Shown: positions 18,876-27,575, counted from the stretch's first letter. The stretch is DNA of 64,000 bases from Oerskovia sp042887685 (GCF_042887685.1 NZ_JBHVOS010000007.1:62001-126000), one strand, 5' to 3'. Numbers and translations are program-made. The notes: generated by a model from the letters alone, not told the origin.

Positions 18876-20276
18876 ATGTGGACCCACGAAAACGCCCCCT
18901 CCCCCACGCGCACGGCCGACGATGCCTCGGACCCCGCAGGCACCGCACCGCCAGGCCCGGCGAACCCGGCAACCCCGGCGAGCCCCGCGAGCCCCGCGAA
19001 CCCACCGAGCCCGCTGGCCCCGCCGGCCCCGCCCCTCCTGCGCAACCGGTCGTACATGCTCCTGATGTCGGGGCTGACGACCGAGTCGCTCGGAGCCGGC
19101 CTCGCCCTGTTCGCCGTCCCCCTGGTCGCCTACTCGCTCACCGGGTCGGTACTCCAGGCGGGAGCCGTCGCGGCAGTCGGCCAGGTCGGGGCGCTGCTCG
19201 CGACGCTCCCGGCCGGCGTCGTCGCGGACCGCGTCGACCGGCGTCGGCTCATCGTCGCCGCGAGCGCCGTGGGTGCCTCGCTCTGGGTGACCGTGGGCAT
19301 CGCGGCCGCGCTGGGCTCGCTCACGGCCTGGCACCTCGCCCTCGTGCTGTTCGGCGCGTCGGTCATGGGGGCGTTCGTCGACCCTGCGACGAGCGGAGCC
19401 TTCCGCTCGGTCGTCCCGACCCCGCAGCTCCCGACCGCTCTCGCCGCGACCCAGGGTCGTGACGCCGTCGCGAGCCTGCTCGCCGGACCCGTCGGCGGCC
19501 TGCTGTTCGCCGTCGGGCACGCCGTCCCGCTCGTCGCCGCGGCGATCGGGTCGGCTGCGACCGCGCTGTGCACGTGGGCCGTGCGCGAGCCCCTCAACGG
19601 GGACACGGCCGACGCCCGCGCGACCCGTCCGGTCGAGGCGCTGCGTCAAGGACTGCGTTTCGTCTGGTCGGTCCCGCTCTTCCGGACGCTCCTGGGCCTC
19701 TTCGTCGTCATCAACGTCGCGTTCGGCGGGCTGCTCGTCGGGATCAACCTGGAGCTCGTCCGGACCGGGGTGACGCCCGTGCTCATCGGGGTCATCGACC
19801 TGGCCGTCGGTGCGGGCGTCCTCGCCGGTGCGGTGCTCGCGCCGCGCCTCGTCGCGCGCGTCCGGGCCGGGGCGCTCACGGTCGCCGCACTGGTGACCCT
19901 CGCCGTCGGCGCGACCCTCATGGCCGTCGCGCAGACGTACCCCGCCTACGTCGCCGTGCTCCCGCTCGCGGTCCTCCTGGTCCCCGCCGTCAACGCGGGG
20001 CTCGCGGGCTACGCCGCCGCGATCACCCCGCTCGAGATGCAGGGACGCCTCGCCTCGATCATGGGACTGACCGGGCTCACCGCCGGCCCCCTGATCCCGC
20101 TCGTCGGTGCCGGGCTGCTCGACCGGTTCGGGATCGGGACCGCGCTGGTCGTGCTCGCGGGACTGCTCGTCGTGACGGTCGCCGCGATCGCGACGGCCCG
20201 ACCGCTCCGGCGCGTCGGCACCCCGGACACGTGGGCTGACGACGCACTGCCGTCGGGCGTCGGGGGCGCGGCCTGA
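18876..20276 (+). CDS. MFS transporter (DHA3-like, 12 TM)
   Basis: 466 residues. A disordered N-terminal tail of about 50 residues made of Pro/Ala/Asn repeats (PANPATPASPASPANPPSP) precedes a 12-helix major facilitator. LFAVPLVAYSLTGSVLQAG and PAGVVADRVDRRRL are typical of the macrolide-exporter-like (MefA/DHA3) group. ATG at 18876 has TAGCGT eight bases upstream. The divergent ArsR-like gene and shared operators suggest induction by a toxic compound, probably for export. The actual substrate is unknown. It is convergent with the dehydratase gene. Confidence 0.88.
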   Translation: MWTHENAPSPTRTADDASDPAGTAPPGPANPATPASPASPANPPSPLAPPAPPLLRNRSYMLLMSGLTTESLGAGLALFAVPLVAYSLTGSVLQAGAVAAVGQVGALLATLPAGVVADRVDRRRLIVAASAVGASLWVTVGIAAALGSLTAWHLALVLFGASVMGAFVDPATSGAFRSVVPTPQLPTALAATQGRDAVASLLAGPVGGLLFAVGHAVPLVAAAIGSAATALCTWAVREPLNGDTADARATRPVEALRQGLRFVWSVPLFRTLLGLFVVINVAFGGLLVGINLELVRTGVTPVLIGVIDLAVGAGVLAGAVLAPRLVARVRAGALTVAALVTLAVGATLMAVAQTYPAYVAVLPLAVLLVPAVNAGLAGYAAAITPLEMQGRLASIMGLTGLTAGPLIPLVGAGLLDRFGIGTALVVLAGLLVVTVAAIATARPLRRVGTPDTWADDALPSGVGGAA

Positions 20277-20369
20277 CCTCCCGCCGGCCGGCGCTCACGG
20301 GGAGCGCTGCGCCGTCGGGCACAGGTGTCAGGACGAGCGCGCACCAGGGGCGCTCGCTCTGACGGGCGC

Positions 20370-21314
20370 TCAGTGCGCCAGGTCCGCCGGGTCCGTGTTC
20401 GCCCCGCACAGCACGACCGCGACCCTCTCGCCCGCGTCCGGGACGTAGGCGCGCGACTCGAGCGCCGCGAGCGCCGCCGCGGCGCCGTGCTCGACGACGA
20501 GCCGCCGCTCGTCCCACAGGTGCCGGCGCGCGGCGACGATGGCGTCGTCGAGCACCAGGACCGAGCGCACGTCCCCGTGCTGCGCGAGCGACAGCGCCAT
20601 CTCGGAGGTGCGGCGGGCGCCGAGCGAGTCGGCCGCGACCGACGCGACGGGGACGTCCACCACGCGACCCGCGTCGAGCGCGGCGCGCAGGGCCTGCGCG
20701 CCGATCGGCTCGACCGCCACGACCCTGATGCCGTGCGGACGCGCCGCGGCGGCCATCCCGCTGAACAACCCTCCGCCGCCGACCGCGACCACGACCGTGC
20801 TGACGTCGGGCCTGGCCGCGACGATCTCCTGCAGGAGCGTGCCCGCACCCGCCGCGATCAGGGGGTTGTCGTAGGCGTGCGACGCCAGGGCGCCCACCTC
20901 GGCCGCGAAGCGCAAGGAGGCGTCGAGGGCCTCGGCGTACTCGGACCCCACCTGGTGGACCTCGGCTCCGAGCGTGCGCAGGCGCGCGACCTTGACCGGC
21001 GGCGCGGTCTCGGGCACGAACACGGTCGCCCGCACCCCGTGCGCCCGCGCCGCCCACGCGTTCGCCATGCCGGCGTTGCCGCCCGACGCGATCACGATCC
21101 CGGCCTCGGGCAGCGTGCCCGCGTCCAGGTGGGCGCCCACGAAGTTCAGCGCACCCCGCGCCTTGAACGAGCCCGTGTGCTGCATGAGCTCGAGCGCGAA
21201 CACGCCCGTCGCGGCGCCCAGCGCCCCCGGGTCCATGGGGGCGAGCGCGACGGGCCGCACCTGCCCCGCGATGCGCTGGGCCGCGGCGAGGACGTCCAGG
21301 TGGTCGATGGTCAT
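20370..21314 (-). CDS. Threonine/serine dehydratase-like PLP enzyme
   Basis: 314 residues of fold-type II. LMQHTGSFKARGALNFV holds the PLP-binding Lys, ASGGNAGMANAWAA binds the cofactor phosphate or substrate carboxylate, and VVAVGGGGLFSGMAAA is the glycine-rich phosphate loop. There is no C-terminal ACT regulatory domain, so it is the short catabolic type: threonine or serine deaminase, or a related racemase or lyase. The strong ribosome site GGAGG before ATG 21314 fixes the start. It lies next to the lactate locus on the same strand as lldR-like gene, separated by 127 bases. A link through serine-to-pyruvate metabolism is possible but inferred. Confidence 0.88.
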   Translation of the reverse strand: MTIDHLDVLAAAQRIAGQVRPVALAPMDPGALGAATGVFALELMQHTGSFKARGALNFVGAHLDAGTLPEAGIVIASGGNAGMANAWAARAHGVRATVFVPETAPPVKVARLRTLGAEVHQVGSEYAEALDASLRFAAEVGALASHAYDNPLIAAGAGTLLQEIVAARPDVSTVVVAVGGGGLFSGMAAAARPHGIRVVAVEPIGAQALRAALDAGRVVDVPVASVAADSLGARRTSEMALSLAQHGDVRSVLVLDDAIVAARRHLWDERRLVVEHGAAAALAALESRAYVPDAGERVAVVLCGANTDPADLAH

Positions 21315-21441
21315 GAGGTCCTCCGTGGGTGGGCGACGGACCGTCGGGCCCAGAGGAACACTACGACGCACCCGCCCGAGGACGCGCCTCGCGGAGGACG
21401 AACGCCGAAGCAGAGGGTTGCCGTCGAGGCAGAGGGTCGGC

Positions 21442-22128
21442 TCACAACCCCGCTTCGCGGTAGAAGCCCTCGATGTGCTCGCGCACCGCGCTCGCGGCCA
21501 CCGCGCCGTCGCCGCGAGCGACCGCGTCGAGGATCGCGCGGTGCTCGGCGCGCAGCCGCACCGCGGTCCGGGGCCAGTCCTCCAGCCGTTCCGTACCGGC
21601 CGCGACGTAGGACTCGATCGCCCCTCGGAGCCCGGTCATCACGGCTTCCACGAGCGCGTTGCCCGCGAGCCGGACGAGCTCCACGTGGAACGCGGCGTCG
21701 AGCTCGCGGAAGCCGGCCGCGTCGAGCGCGGGGTCGTCCATGGCGTCCAGCAGCGCGACGGCCTCGACGAGCCCGGCGCCCGCGGCCTTCGTGGCAGCCT
21801 GCCCGACCGCCCACGTCTCGAGCAGCACCCGGGTCTCCACGACGTCCCGGACCACGAGCGTCCCGGACGCGACGTGCAGCCGCACGGCCGCGCCGAGGCC
21901 TGCGGCGGGCCGGTCGATGACGGTCGCTCCGGCGTCGGGCCCTGAACCGACCGCGGTGCGGACGATGCCCATGGCCTCCAGGACGCGCAGCGCCTCGCGG
22001 ACCGAGGGGCGCGAGACGCCGAGCTCCTCGGCGAGCGCGCGCTCGGCCGGGAGGCGTTCGCCGAGGCCCCAGCGGCCGGCGGTCAGGTCCGCCTCGATCC
22101 GGGCGAGGACGATCTCGTGGGTGCGCAC
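21442..22128 (-). CDS. FadR/LldR-type GntR transcriptional regulator
   Basis: 228 residues. The N-terminal GntR winged helix (GLGERLPAERALAEELGVSRPSVREALRVLEAMG) precedes an all-helical FCD effector domain (ELDAAFHVELVRLAGN, AEHRAILDAVARGD) with metal-ligand-like Asp/His positions. GTG at 22128 has TACGCT six bases upstream, giving a leaderless promoter. It is divergent from lutABC and two TGTGGTCNGACCACA palindromes lie in between. The arrangement matches known LldR/LutR control of lactate genes, with L-lactate as probable inducer (inference from family and context). Confidence 0.9.
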   Translation of the reverse strand: MRTHEIVLARIEADLTAGRWGLGERLPAERALAEELGVSRPSVREALRVLEAMGIVRTAVGSGPDAGATVIDRPAAGLGAAVRLHVASGTLVVRDVVETRVLLETWAVGQAATKAAGAGLVEAVALLDAMDDPALDAAGFRELDAAFHVELVRLAGNALVEAVMTGLRGAIESYVAAGTERLEDWPRTAVRLRAEHRAILDAVARGDGAVAASAVREHIEGFYREAGL

Positions 22129-22207
22129 GGGGTCAGCGTAGTGCTGTGCGGGGCGGTCGGAACGAGCGTGGTCGGGGTGTCGGTCCCGTTCTGACACACC
22201 GTGCCGA

Positions 22208-22270
22208 TGTGGTCCGACCACAGGGATGCGATGGTCTACAGTGGCTCGGACAACATGTGGTCAGACCACA
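22208..22270. promoter_or_regulatory. Twin GntR/LldR operators bracketing the lut promoter
   Basis: TGTGGTCCGACCACA (22208-22222) and TGTGGTCAGACCACA (22256-22270) are perfect 15-base palindromes of the FadR-subfamily TGGTCNGACCA class, 48 bases centre to centre. Between them is TACAGT (22237-22242), a -10 box whose predicted start is near 22249. One operator therefore covers the -35 region and the other the first transcribed bases. The spacing would allow both to be bridged. Confidence 0.85.
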
Positions 22271-22383
22271 GCCGGTTCATCGCTGAGCCGGCACCAGCCA
22301 GGCCGCACAGCACTCCGACGGGCACTCGCCGTCCGCCGGGACCAGACTGAATCCCACCGCCCCCTGCCCGGCTGGAGTCCCCA

Positions 22384-23196
22384 GTGCGTATCGCCCTCGC
22401 CGCCACCTGCATCGCCGACGCGATGTTCCCCCAGGCCCCCCGGGCCACCGTCCAGCTCCTCGAACGCCTCGGCCACGAGGTGTTCTTCCCCGAGCAGCAG
22501 ACGTGCTGCGGGCAGATGCACGTCAACACGGGCTACTTCGACGAGGCCGTGCCCGTCATCCAGAACCACGTCGAGACGTTCGCACCCGCGCTCGACGGCG
22601 AGTGGGACGCGATCGTCGTGCCGTCGGGCTCGTGCACCGGCTCGATCCGCCACCAGCAGGCCATGGTGTGCCGACGCGCAGGTCAGGAGAAGCTGGGCGC
22701 GACCGCCGAGGCCCTGGCCGCCAAGACCTACGAGCTGTCCGAGCTGCTCGTCGACGTGCTGGGCGTGACCGACGTCGGCGCGCACTTTCCCCACCGCGTC
22801 ACCTACCACCCGACGTGCCACTCGCTGCGCATGATCCGCGTGGGCGACAAGCCCCTCCAGCTCCTGCGGGCCGTCGACGGGATCGACCTCGTCGAGCTCC
22901 CCGGCGCCGAGAGCTGCTGCGGGTTCGGCGGGACGTTCGCGCTCAAGAACTCCGAGACGTCGACCGCGATGCTCGGCGACAAGATGTCGAACGTGAGGTC
23001 GACCGGCGCCGAGGTCCTCACGGCGGGCGACTACTCGTGCCTCATGCACATCGGCGGCGGCCTCTCGAAGCTGCACACGGGCGTGCGCACCATGCACCTC
23101 GCGGAGATCCTGGCCTCGACGCAGGACGCACCGACGCTCGTGGCAGAACCCGCGGGCGCCCACGGACGCCCGGACGACGAGGAGGCCGCGCGATGA
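22384..23196 (+). CDS. lutA: L-lactate utilisation protein A (Fe-S oxidoreductase subunit)
   Basis: 270 residues with two CCG-domain repeats: PEQQTCCGQM with the preceding ATCIADAMFP, and SCCGFGGTFALKN with YHPTCHSLR. These Cys-rich motifs bind iron-sulfur clusters in LutA/GlpC-like subunits. Together with LutB and LutC it oxidises L-lactate to pyruvate in the cytoplasm. GTG at 22384 begins the conserved MRIALAATCIAD sequence. About 135 bases of leader follow the predicted promoter. Its stop overlaps the LutB start (ATGA), so the genes are translationally coupled. Confidence 0.95.
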   Translation: MRIALAATCIADAMFPQAPRATVQLLERLGHEVFFPEQQTCCGQMHVNTGYFDEAVPVIQNHVETFAPALDGEWDAIVVPSGSCTGSIRHQQAMVCRRAGQEKLGATAEALAAKTYELSELLVDVLGVTDVGAHFPHRVTYHPTCHSLRMIRVGDKPLQLLRAVDGIDLVELPGAESCCGFGGTFALKNSETSTAMLGDKMSNVRSTGAEVLTAGDYSCLMHIGGGLSKLHTGVRTMHLAEILASTQDAPTLVAEPAGAHGRPDDEEAAR

Positions 23197-24848
23197 GCAC
23201 CTTCCTGGGCCTGCCCACCCGCCGCGGCGCCAAGACCCTGCCCGACGGCGGCGCGCACCACGGCGCGCCCGGCACCACCGCGGGCCCCGGCTGGGCCGAC
23301 GACGTGCCGCACCCCGACGCCCCCCTGCGCTGGGGCGAGACCTTCCCCGAGGCCGCCAGGCAGGCCCTGCAGAACACGCAGCTGCGCCGCAACCTGGCCC
23401 ACGCGACCTCGACCATCCGGGCCAAGCGCGCGGCCGTCGTCGGCGAGGTGCCCGACTGGGAGGAGCTGCGCGACGCGGGCTCGACCATCAAGGCCCACGT
23501 CATGAGCGACCTCCCGCACCTCCTCGAGGAGCTCGAGCGCAACGTGACCGCGCGCGGCGGCGTGGTCCACTGGGCCCGGGACGCGGCCGAGGCCAACCGG
23601 ATCGTGACGGACCTCGTCAAGGCCACGGGCGAGACCGAGGTCGTCAAGGTCAAGTCGATGGTCACGCAGGAGATCGGGCTCAACGAGGCGCTCGCCGAGG
23701 AGGGCGTCGCGGCCTTCGAGACCGACCTCGCCGAGCTCATCGTGCAGCTCGCCGACGACATGCCCTCGCACATCCTGGTCCCCGCGATCCACCGCAACCG
23801 CTCCGAGATCCGCGAGATCTTCCTCGAACGCATGGGCGACGCGCCACCCGACCTCACCGACGCCCCGCGCGAGCTCGCCATGGCCGCCCGGGCGCACCTG
23901 CGCCGCAAGTTCCTCTCGGCGAAGGTCGCCATCAGCGGCGCCAACTTCGCCGTCGCGGACACGGGCACGCTCGCGGTCGTCGAGTCCGAGGGCAACGGAC
24001 GCATGTGCCTCACGCTCCCCGAGACCCTCATCACCGTCATGGGCATCGAGAAGGTCATCCCCACCTACCAGGACCTCGAGGTCTTCATGGCCCTCCTTCC
24101 CCGCTCCTCCACGGGCGAGCGCATGAACCCCTACACGTCCCTGTGGACGGGCGTCACCCCGGGCGACGGGCCGCAGGAGTTCCACCTGGTCCTGCTCGAC
24201 AACGGGCGCACCAAGGCCCTTGCCGACGACGTGGGCCGCGCCGCCCTGCACTGCATCCGCTGCTCGGCGTGCCTCAACGTGTGCCCCGTGTACGAGCGCG
24301 TGGGCGGGCACGCGTACGGCTCGGTCTACCCAGGCCCGATCGGCGCGGTCCTCACGCCCCAGCTCACGGGGTCGACCGGGAGGTCCGACCCCAACAACTC
24401 GCTGCCGTACGCCTCGACGCTGTGCGGCGCGTGCTACGACGTGTGCCCCGTCAAGATCGACATCCCGTCGCTGCTCGTGCACCTGCGGGCACGCGAGGTC
24501 GACCAGGACCGCGGCCGACCCACGGCGTGGGGAGCCGCCATGAAGGCCGCGTCGTTCGTCATGGCCACGCCCGGCCGGTTCGAGCTCGCCGAGAAGGCCG
24601 GCGGCGTCACCCGGGTCCTGGGCGGGAGGTCCGGCCGCATCTCGTCGCTGCCGTTCCCGGGGTCGAGATGGACCGACGCGCGCGACCTGCCCGTCCTGCC
24701 GAAGCAGAGCTTCCGCGAGTGGTGGGCGGACGAGCACGCCGTCGGGCCCGGCACCGGGCCCGACGGCGGAAGGTCGCCCTCGGGCGCCCCGGCGTCGCCC
24801 TCGGCGGGGGTCGAGACCGAGACCGATCTCACCGGAGACGAGCGATGA
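23193..24848 (+). CDS. lutB: L-lactate utilisation protein B (LUD domain, two 4Fe-4S ferredoxin motifs)
   Basis: 551 residues. A LUD domain (about 75-300; SDLPHLLEELERNV, GANFAVADTGTLAVVESEGNGR) precedes two ferredoxin-type clusters, CIRCSACLNVCPVY and CGACYDVCPVKI. A C-terminal DUF3390-like segment follows. It is the electron-transferring subunit of the LutABC lactate oxidase. The last about 35 residues are a Pro/Ser/Gly/Glu tail whose DNA contains a perfect 14-base inverted repeat (24738-24767), probably a late insertion. It overlaps both lutA and lutC by four bases. Confidence 0.95.
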   Translation: MSTFLGLPTRRGAKTLPDGGAHHGAPGTTAGPGWADDVPHPDAPLRWGETFPEAARQALQNTQLRRNLAHATSTIRAKRAAVVGEVPDWEELRDAGSTIKAHVMSDLPHLLEELERNVTARGGVVHWARDAAEANRIVTDLVKATGETEVVKVKSMVTQEIGLNEALAEEGVAAFETDLAELIVQLADDMPSHILVPAIHRNRSEIREIFLERMGDAPPDLTDAPRELAMAARAHLRRKFLSAKVAISGANFAVADTGTLAVVESEGNGRMCLTLPETLITVMGIEKVIPTYQDLEVFMALLPRSSTGERMNPYTSLWTGVTPGDGPQEFHLVLLDNGRTKALADDVGRAALHCIRCSACLNVCPVYERVGGHAYGSVYPGPIGAVLTPQLTGSTGRSDPNNSLPYASTLCGACYDVCPVKIDIPSLLVHLRAREVDQDRGRPTAWGAAMKAASFVMATPGRFELAEKAGGVTRVLGGRSGRISSLPFPGSRWTDARDLPVLPKQSFREWWADEHAVGPGTGPDGGRSPSGAPASPSAGVETETDLTGDER

Positions 24849-25510
24849 GCGCACGCGACGACATCCTGGCCCGCGTGCGTGCAGCCGTCATCACCGACGG
24901 CGCGCACCTCGGGGACGCCGTGGCCGCACAAGCGCCGATCTCACGCGGGTACCGGACCACGGGCGAGCACTCCCCCGGCTCGCCCGAGGCCGTCGAGATC
25001 CTCGTCGACCGGCTCGTGGACTACCGCGCGATCGTGCACCGGGCCGCGACCGAGGCCGACCTGGCCCGCACCGTGGGCGAGCTGCTCGCCGACGCGCGCT
25101 CCGTCGTCGTGCCCCCGGGGCTGCCCGCAGCCTGGACGAGCGCGCTCGAGGACGGGACCGCCGTCGTGCACGACTCGCGCGAGGACCGGCGGACCGCCGC
25201 CGAGCTCGACCAGGTCGACGCGGTCCTCACCGCGTCGCGGCTGGCCGTCGCGGACACCGGGACGATCGTCCTCGACGGCGAGGACGACCAGGGGCGCCGC
25301 GCGATCACCCTGGTGCCCGACCTGCACGTGTGCGTCGTGCGGGCCGAGCAGGTCGTGCACACGCTGCCCGAGGCCGTGACGATCCTCGCCGCCCACCCCA
25401 CGCGCCCGCAGACGTGGATCTCGGGACCGAGCGCGACGAGCGACATCGAGCTCTCGCGGGTCGAGGGCGTGCACGGGCCGAGGACCCTCCACGTGATCCT
25501 GCTGGACTGA
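24845..25510 (+). CDS. lutC: L-lactate utilisation protein C (LUD domain)
   Basis: 221 residues, a single LUD domain: SARDDILARVRAAV at the start, ASRLAVADTGTIVLDG in the core and HVCVVRAEQVVHTLPEAV and WISGPSATSDIELSRVEGVHGP at the end. The last is a strong LutC signature. It completes the LutABC complex. The ATGA overlap with lutB shows a single transcript. Its stop is only 33 bases from the stop of the convergent TetR gene. Confidence 0.94.
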   Translation: MSARDDILARVRAAVITDGAHLGDAVAAQAPISRGYRTTGEHSPGSPEAVEILVDRLVDYRAIVHRAATEADLARTVGELLADARSVVVPPGLPAAWTSALEDGTAVVHDSREDRRTAAELDQVDAVLTASRLAVADTGTIVLDGEDDQGRRAITLVPDLHVCVVRAEQVVHTLPEAVTILAAHPTRPQTWISGPSATSDIELSRVEGVHGPRTLHVILLD

Positions 25511-25542
25511 GCCCGTCTCCGTCCGCCCTCGGCGCCGCGCGG

Positions 25543-26097
25543 TCAGCCCACCTGGCGCCGCACCGCGCGACGCACGCGCTCGGGGTCGAGCCGGGCGCCG
25601 GGCGGGTCGGTCGACAGTGCCGCGTGCAGCACGAGCCCCTCGATCAGCGCGTCGAGGTCGGGCACGACGTCCGTGTCCACGTGCCGCCGCAGGGCCGCAC
25701 GGCTCGCCGCCATCCACCGCTGCGTGACCGTGCGGAAGACGGGCTTGCGCGCGGCGAGCACGTAGAGCTCGAGCGCGACCAGGAGGTCGCGCTGATAGCT
25801 GCCCGACTCGTCGCACACGAGCCGGACGATCGCCTCGACCGGGTCGCCGCCCTCGGGGACCGCGTCCATCGCCGCCTCGAAGCGCGCCGCGGCCTGGACC
25901 GCGTGCCTCTCGAACGCGAGGCGCAGCAGCTCGTCGAGGTTCTCGAAGTGGTACGTCATGGACCCCAGGGGCACGTCGGCCGCCGCGGCGACGACCCGGT
26001 GGGTCGTGCCCGCGACACCGTGCTCCGCGACGACGTCGAGGGCCGCGTCGACGATCCGGTCCTTGCGGTCCGGGTCGACGCGGCGCACACCGGTCAT
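25543..26097 (-). CDS. TetR-family transcriptional regulator
   Basis: 184 residues. The N-terminal helix-turn-helix (RKDRIVDAALDVVAEHGVAGTTHRVVAAAADVPLGSMTYHF) is clear, and the C-terminal ligand domain is of the TetR_C type seen in RutR/YbiH-like members. The ATG at 26097 overlaps the stop of the upstream acetyltransferase by four bases, so both are one operon. A TetR-type palindrome over the operon's start codon (26678-26695) makes autorepression the simplest model. Effector unknown. Confidence 0.9.
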   Translation of the reverse strand: MTGVRRVDPDRKDRIVDAALDVVAEHGVAGTTHRVVAAAADVPLGSMTYHFENLDELLRLAFERHAVQAAARFEAAMDAVPEGGDPVEAIVRLVCDESGSYQRDLLVALELYVLAARKPVFRTVTQRWMAASRAALRRHVDTDVVPDLDALIEGLVLHAALSTDPPGARLDPERVRRAVRRQVG

Positions 26098-26678
26098 CCG
26101 TCGACGTGGCGCAGCACGCGCGCCGGGTTGCCCACGGCCACGACGTTCGCGGGCAGGTCGCGCGTCACCACGGACCCGGCGCCCACGACCGTGTTCTCGC
26201 CGATCGTCACGCCCGGGCACACCGTCACGCCGCCGCCGAGCCACACGTTGTCGCCGATCGTGATGGGCTGCGCGGCCTCCCACTTGTCGCGGCGCGGGCC
26301 GGGCTCGACGGGGTGAGTGGGGGTCAGGAGCTGGACGTTCGGGCCGATGAGCACGTCGTCGCCGATCGTGACGGGCGCGACGTCGAGGCACACGAGGTTG
26401 AAGTTCACGAAGACGCGCGCGCCGATCGTGGTCCGGTAGCCGAGGTCGCAGCGGAACGGGGGCCGGACGTCGCTGCCCTCGCCGAACGCACCGAGCAGCT
26501 CGGTCAGCACCTCGCGACGGGTCGCCCCGTCGTTCGGGTCGAGGGTGTTGAGGCGGTGGCTGAGCGCCATGGCGCGCTCGGAGTCGGCCGCGATCTGCGG
26601 GTCGTCGGCGAGGTAGAGGTCGCCCGCGAGCATGCGCTCGCGCATGGTGCGCTGGTCGGAAGGGTCCGGGAAGATCAT
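26094..26678 (-). CDS. Maltose/galactoside O-acetyltransferase-like (left-handed beta-helix)
   Basis: 194 residues. A Mac domain (RTMRERMLAGDLYLADDPQI, 6-50) is followed by hexapeptide repeats: IGARVFVNFNLVCLD, IGDDVLIGPNVQLLTPTHP with the catalytic His, and IGDNVWLGGGVTVCPGVTIGENTVVGAGSVVTRDLP. The protein transfers acetyl from acetyl-CoA to a sugar hydroxyl, and the true substrate is unknown. I chose ATG 26678 because TACGCT lies seven bases upstream. A start at 26696 would add six residues and place the operator inside the gene. It is the first gene of an operon with tetR. Confidence 0.92.
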   Translation of the reverse strand: MIFPDPSDQRTMRERMLAGDLYLADDPQIAADSERAMALSHRLNTLDPNDGATRREVLTELLGAFGEGSDVRPPFRCDLGYRTTIGARVFVNFNLVCLDVAPVTIGDDVLIGPNVQLLTPTHPVEPGPRRDKWEAAQPITIGDNVWLGGGVTVCPGVTIGENTVVGAGSVVTRDLPANVVAVGNPARVLRHVDG

Positions 26679-26695
26679 GTGTACAAGCGTACACA
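26678..26695. promoter_or_regulatory. TetR-type operator overlapping the leaderless start
   Basis: TGTGTAC AAGC GTACACA is a perfect 7-base inverted repeat with a 4-base centre. It covers the -10 box TACGCT and ends at the first base of the acetyltransferase start codon on the minus strand. Confidence 0.8.
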
Positions 26696-26771
26696 CGACG
26701 CGGGGTCGACCCGTCCGTGCGCCTGGCCGCGGGGTCGCCCGCCCGTCCGCCGGGCCACGGGGTCGCCCCCC

Positions 26772-27356
26772 TCAGACGGACGTCCGACGGCGGTGCGTCA
26801 CCTCCTCCAGGACGGTGCGGAGCCGCACCGGGAAGTCCTCGGGAGTGTCGGGCGGGAGCCTGTCCACGCGGAACCACGCGACAGCCTCGCTCTCGTCGCT
26901 GACAACGGGCAGGGCCTCCAGGTCCGCGAACGCGACGTAGCCCACGTCCCAGTGGACCAGGCAGGTCCCGAAGCGCGAGCCGAGCGCGTGCCGGTGCAGG
27001 TCCACGGGGGCGCCGTCGGGCTCGAAGGGTGCCAGCCCGACGATCCCGCTCTCCTCCCGGGCCTCGCGGAACGCCCCCGCAGCGAGGCTGTCGTCACCCG
27101 GCTCGACGTGCCCGCCGACCTGGACCCAGAACTGGCCCTTGCGGTGGAAGCACAGCAGCACGTGCAGCAGGTCCGGGGTCAGCACGAAGCAGCTGCCCGT
27201 CAGGTGCTCGGGGCCGCCACGGAAGATCACGTCCCCCCGGCCCTCGTCGACGAACGCCACGTACTCCTCGCGCAGCGCGGCCTGCGCGGGGCTCAGCGGC
27301 ACCCAGGCACGGATCGAGTCGAGGGCGGTGGCGGCGAGGTCTTCGGCGGAGGTCAC
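26772..27356 (-). CDS. Nudix hydrolase
   Basis: 194 residues with a complete Nudix box, GHVEPGDDSLAAGAFREA followed by REESGI (GX5EX7REUXEEXGU). An N-terminal extension of about 70 residues precedes the domain (LSPAQAALREEYVAFV), as found in actinobacterial Nudix proteins acting on small nucleotides. The hydrolysed diphosphate cannot be predicted. The GTG start at 27356 has TAGGCT six bases upstream, a leaderless promoter. Confidence 0.9.
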   Translation of the reverse strand: MTSAEDLAATALDSIRAWVPLSPAQAALREEYVAFVDEGRGDVIFRGGPEHLTGSCFVLTPDLLHVLLCFHRKGQFWVQVGGHVEPGDDSLAAGAFREAREESGIVGLAPFEPDGAPVDLHRHALGSRFGTCLVHWDVGYVAFADLEALPVVSDESEAVAWFRVDRLPPDTPEDFPVRLRTVLEEVTHRRRTSV

Positions 27357-27493
27357 CCGGGAAGCCTACGACCGGCCCCGGCCGGGCGCGCCGGGCTGGG
27401 GCCGACCGAGCCGGGCCGGGCCGGGCCGGGCCGGGCCGACCGAGCCAGCAGCGTGCCGGACGGCGCGCCGGGCAGCGCGCCGGACGGCGTGCG

Positions 27494-27561
27494 CGGGGTA
27501 GAGGGCCGCCGTCGAGGTTGAGGGCTCCAACCCTCTCCCTCGACGCGATCCCTCTACCCCG
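27494..27561. terminator. Nested hairpin in the gap between Nudix and chitinase genes
   Basis: The outer arms CGGGGTAGAGGG (27494-27505) and 27550-27561 pair perfectly over 12 bases. Inside, GTCGAGG (27511-27517) pairs with 27538-27544, and GAGGG (27520-27524) pairs with CCCTC (27531-27535). The outer stem ends 14 bases from the chitinase stop codon, so it is probably the terminator of that minus-strand gene. A CCGGG-repeat tract lies on its other side (about 27395-27440). Confidence 0.7.
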
Positions 27562-27575
27562 GCACGAGCCTCAGG

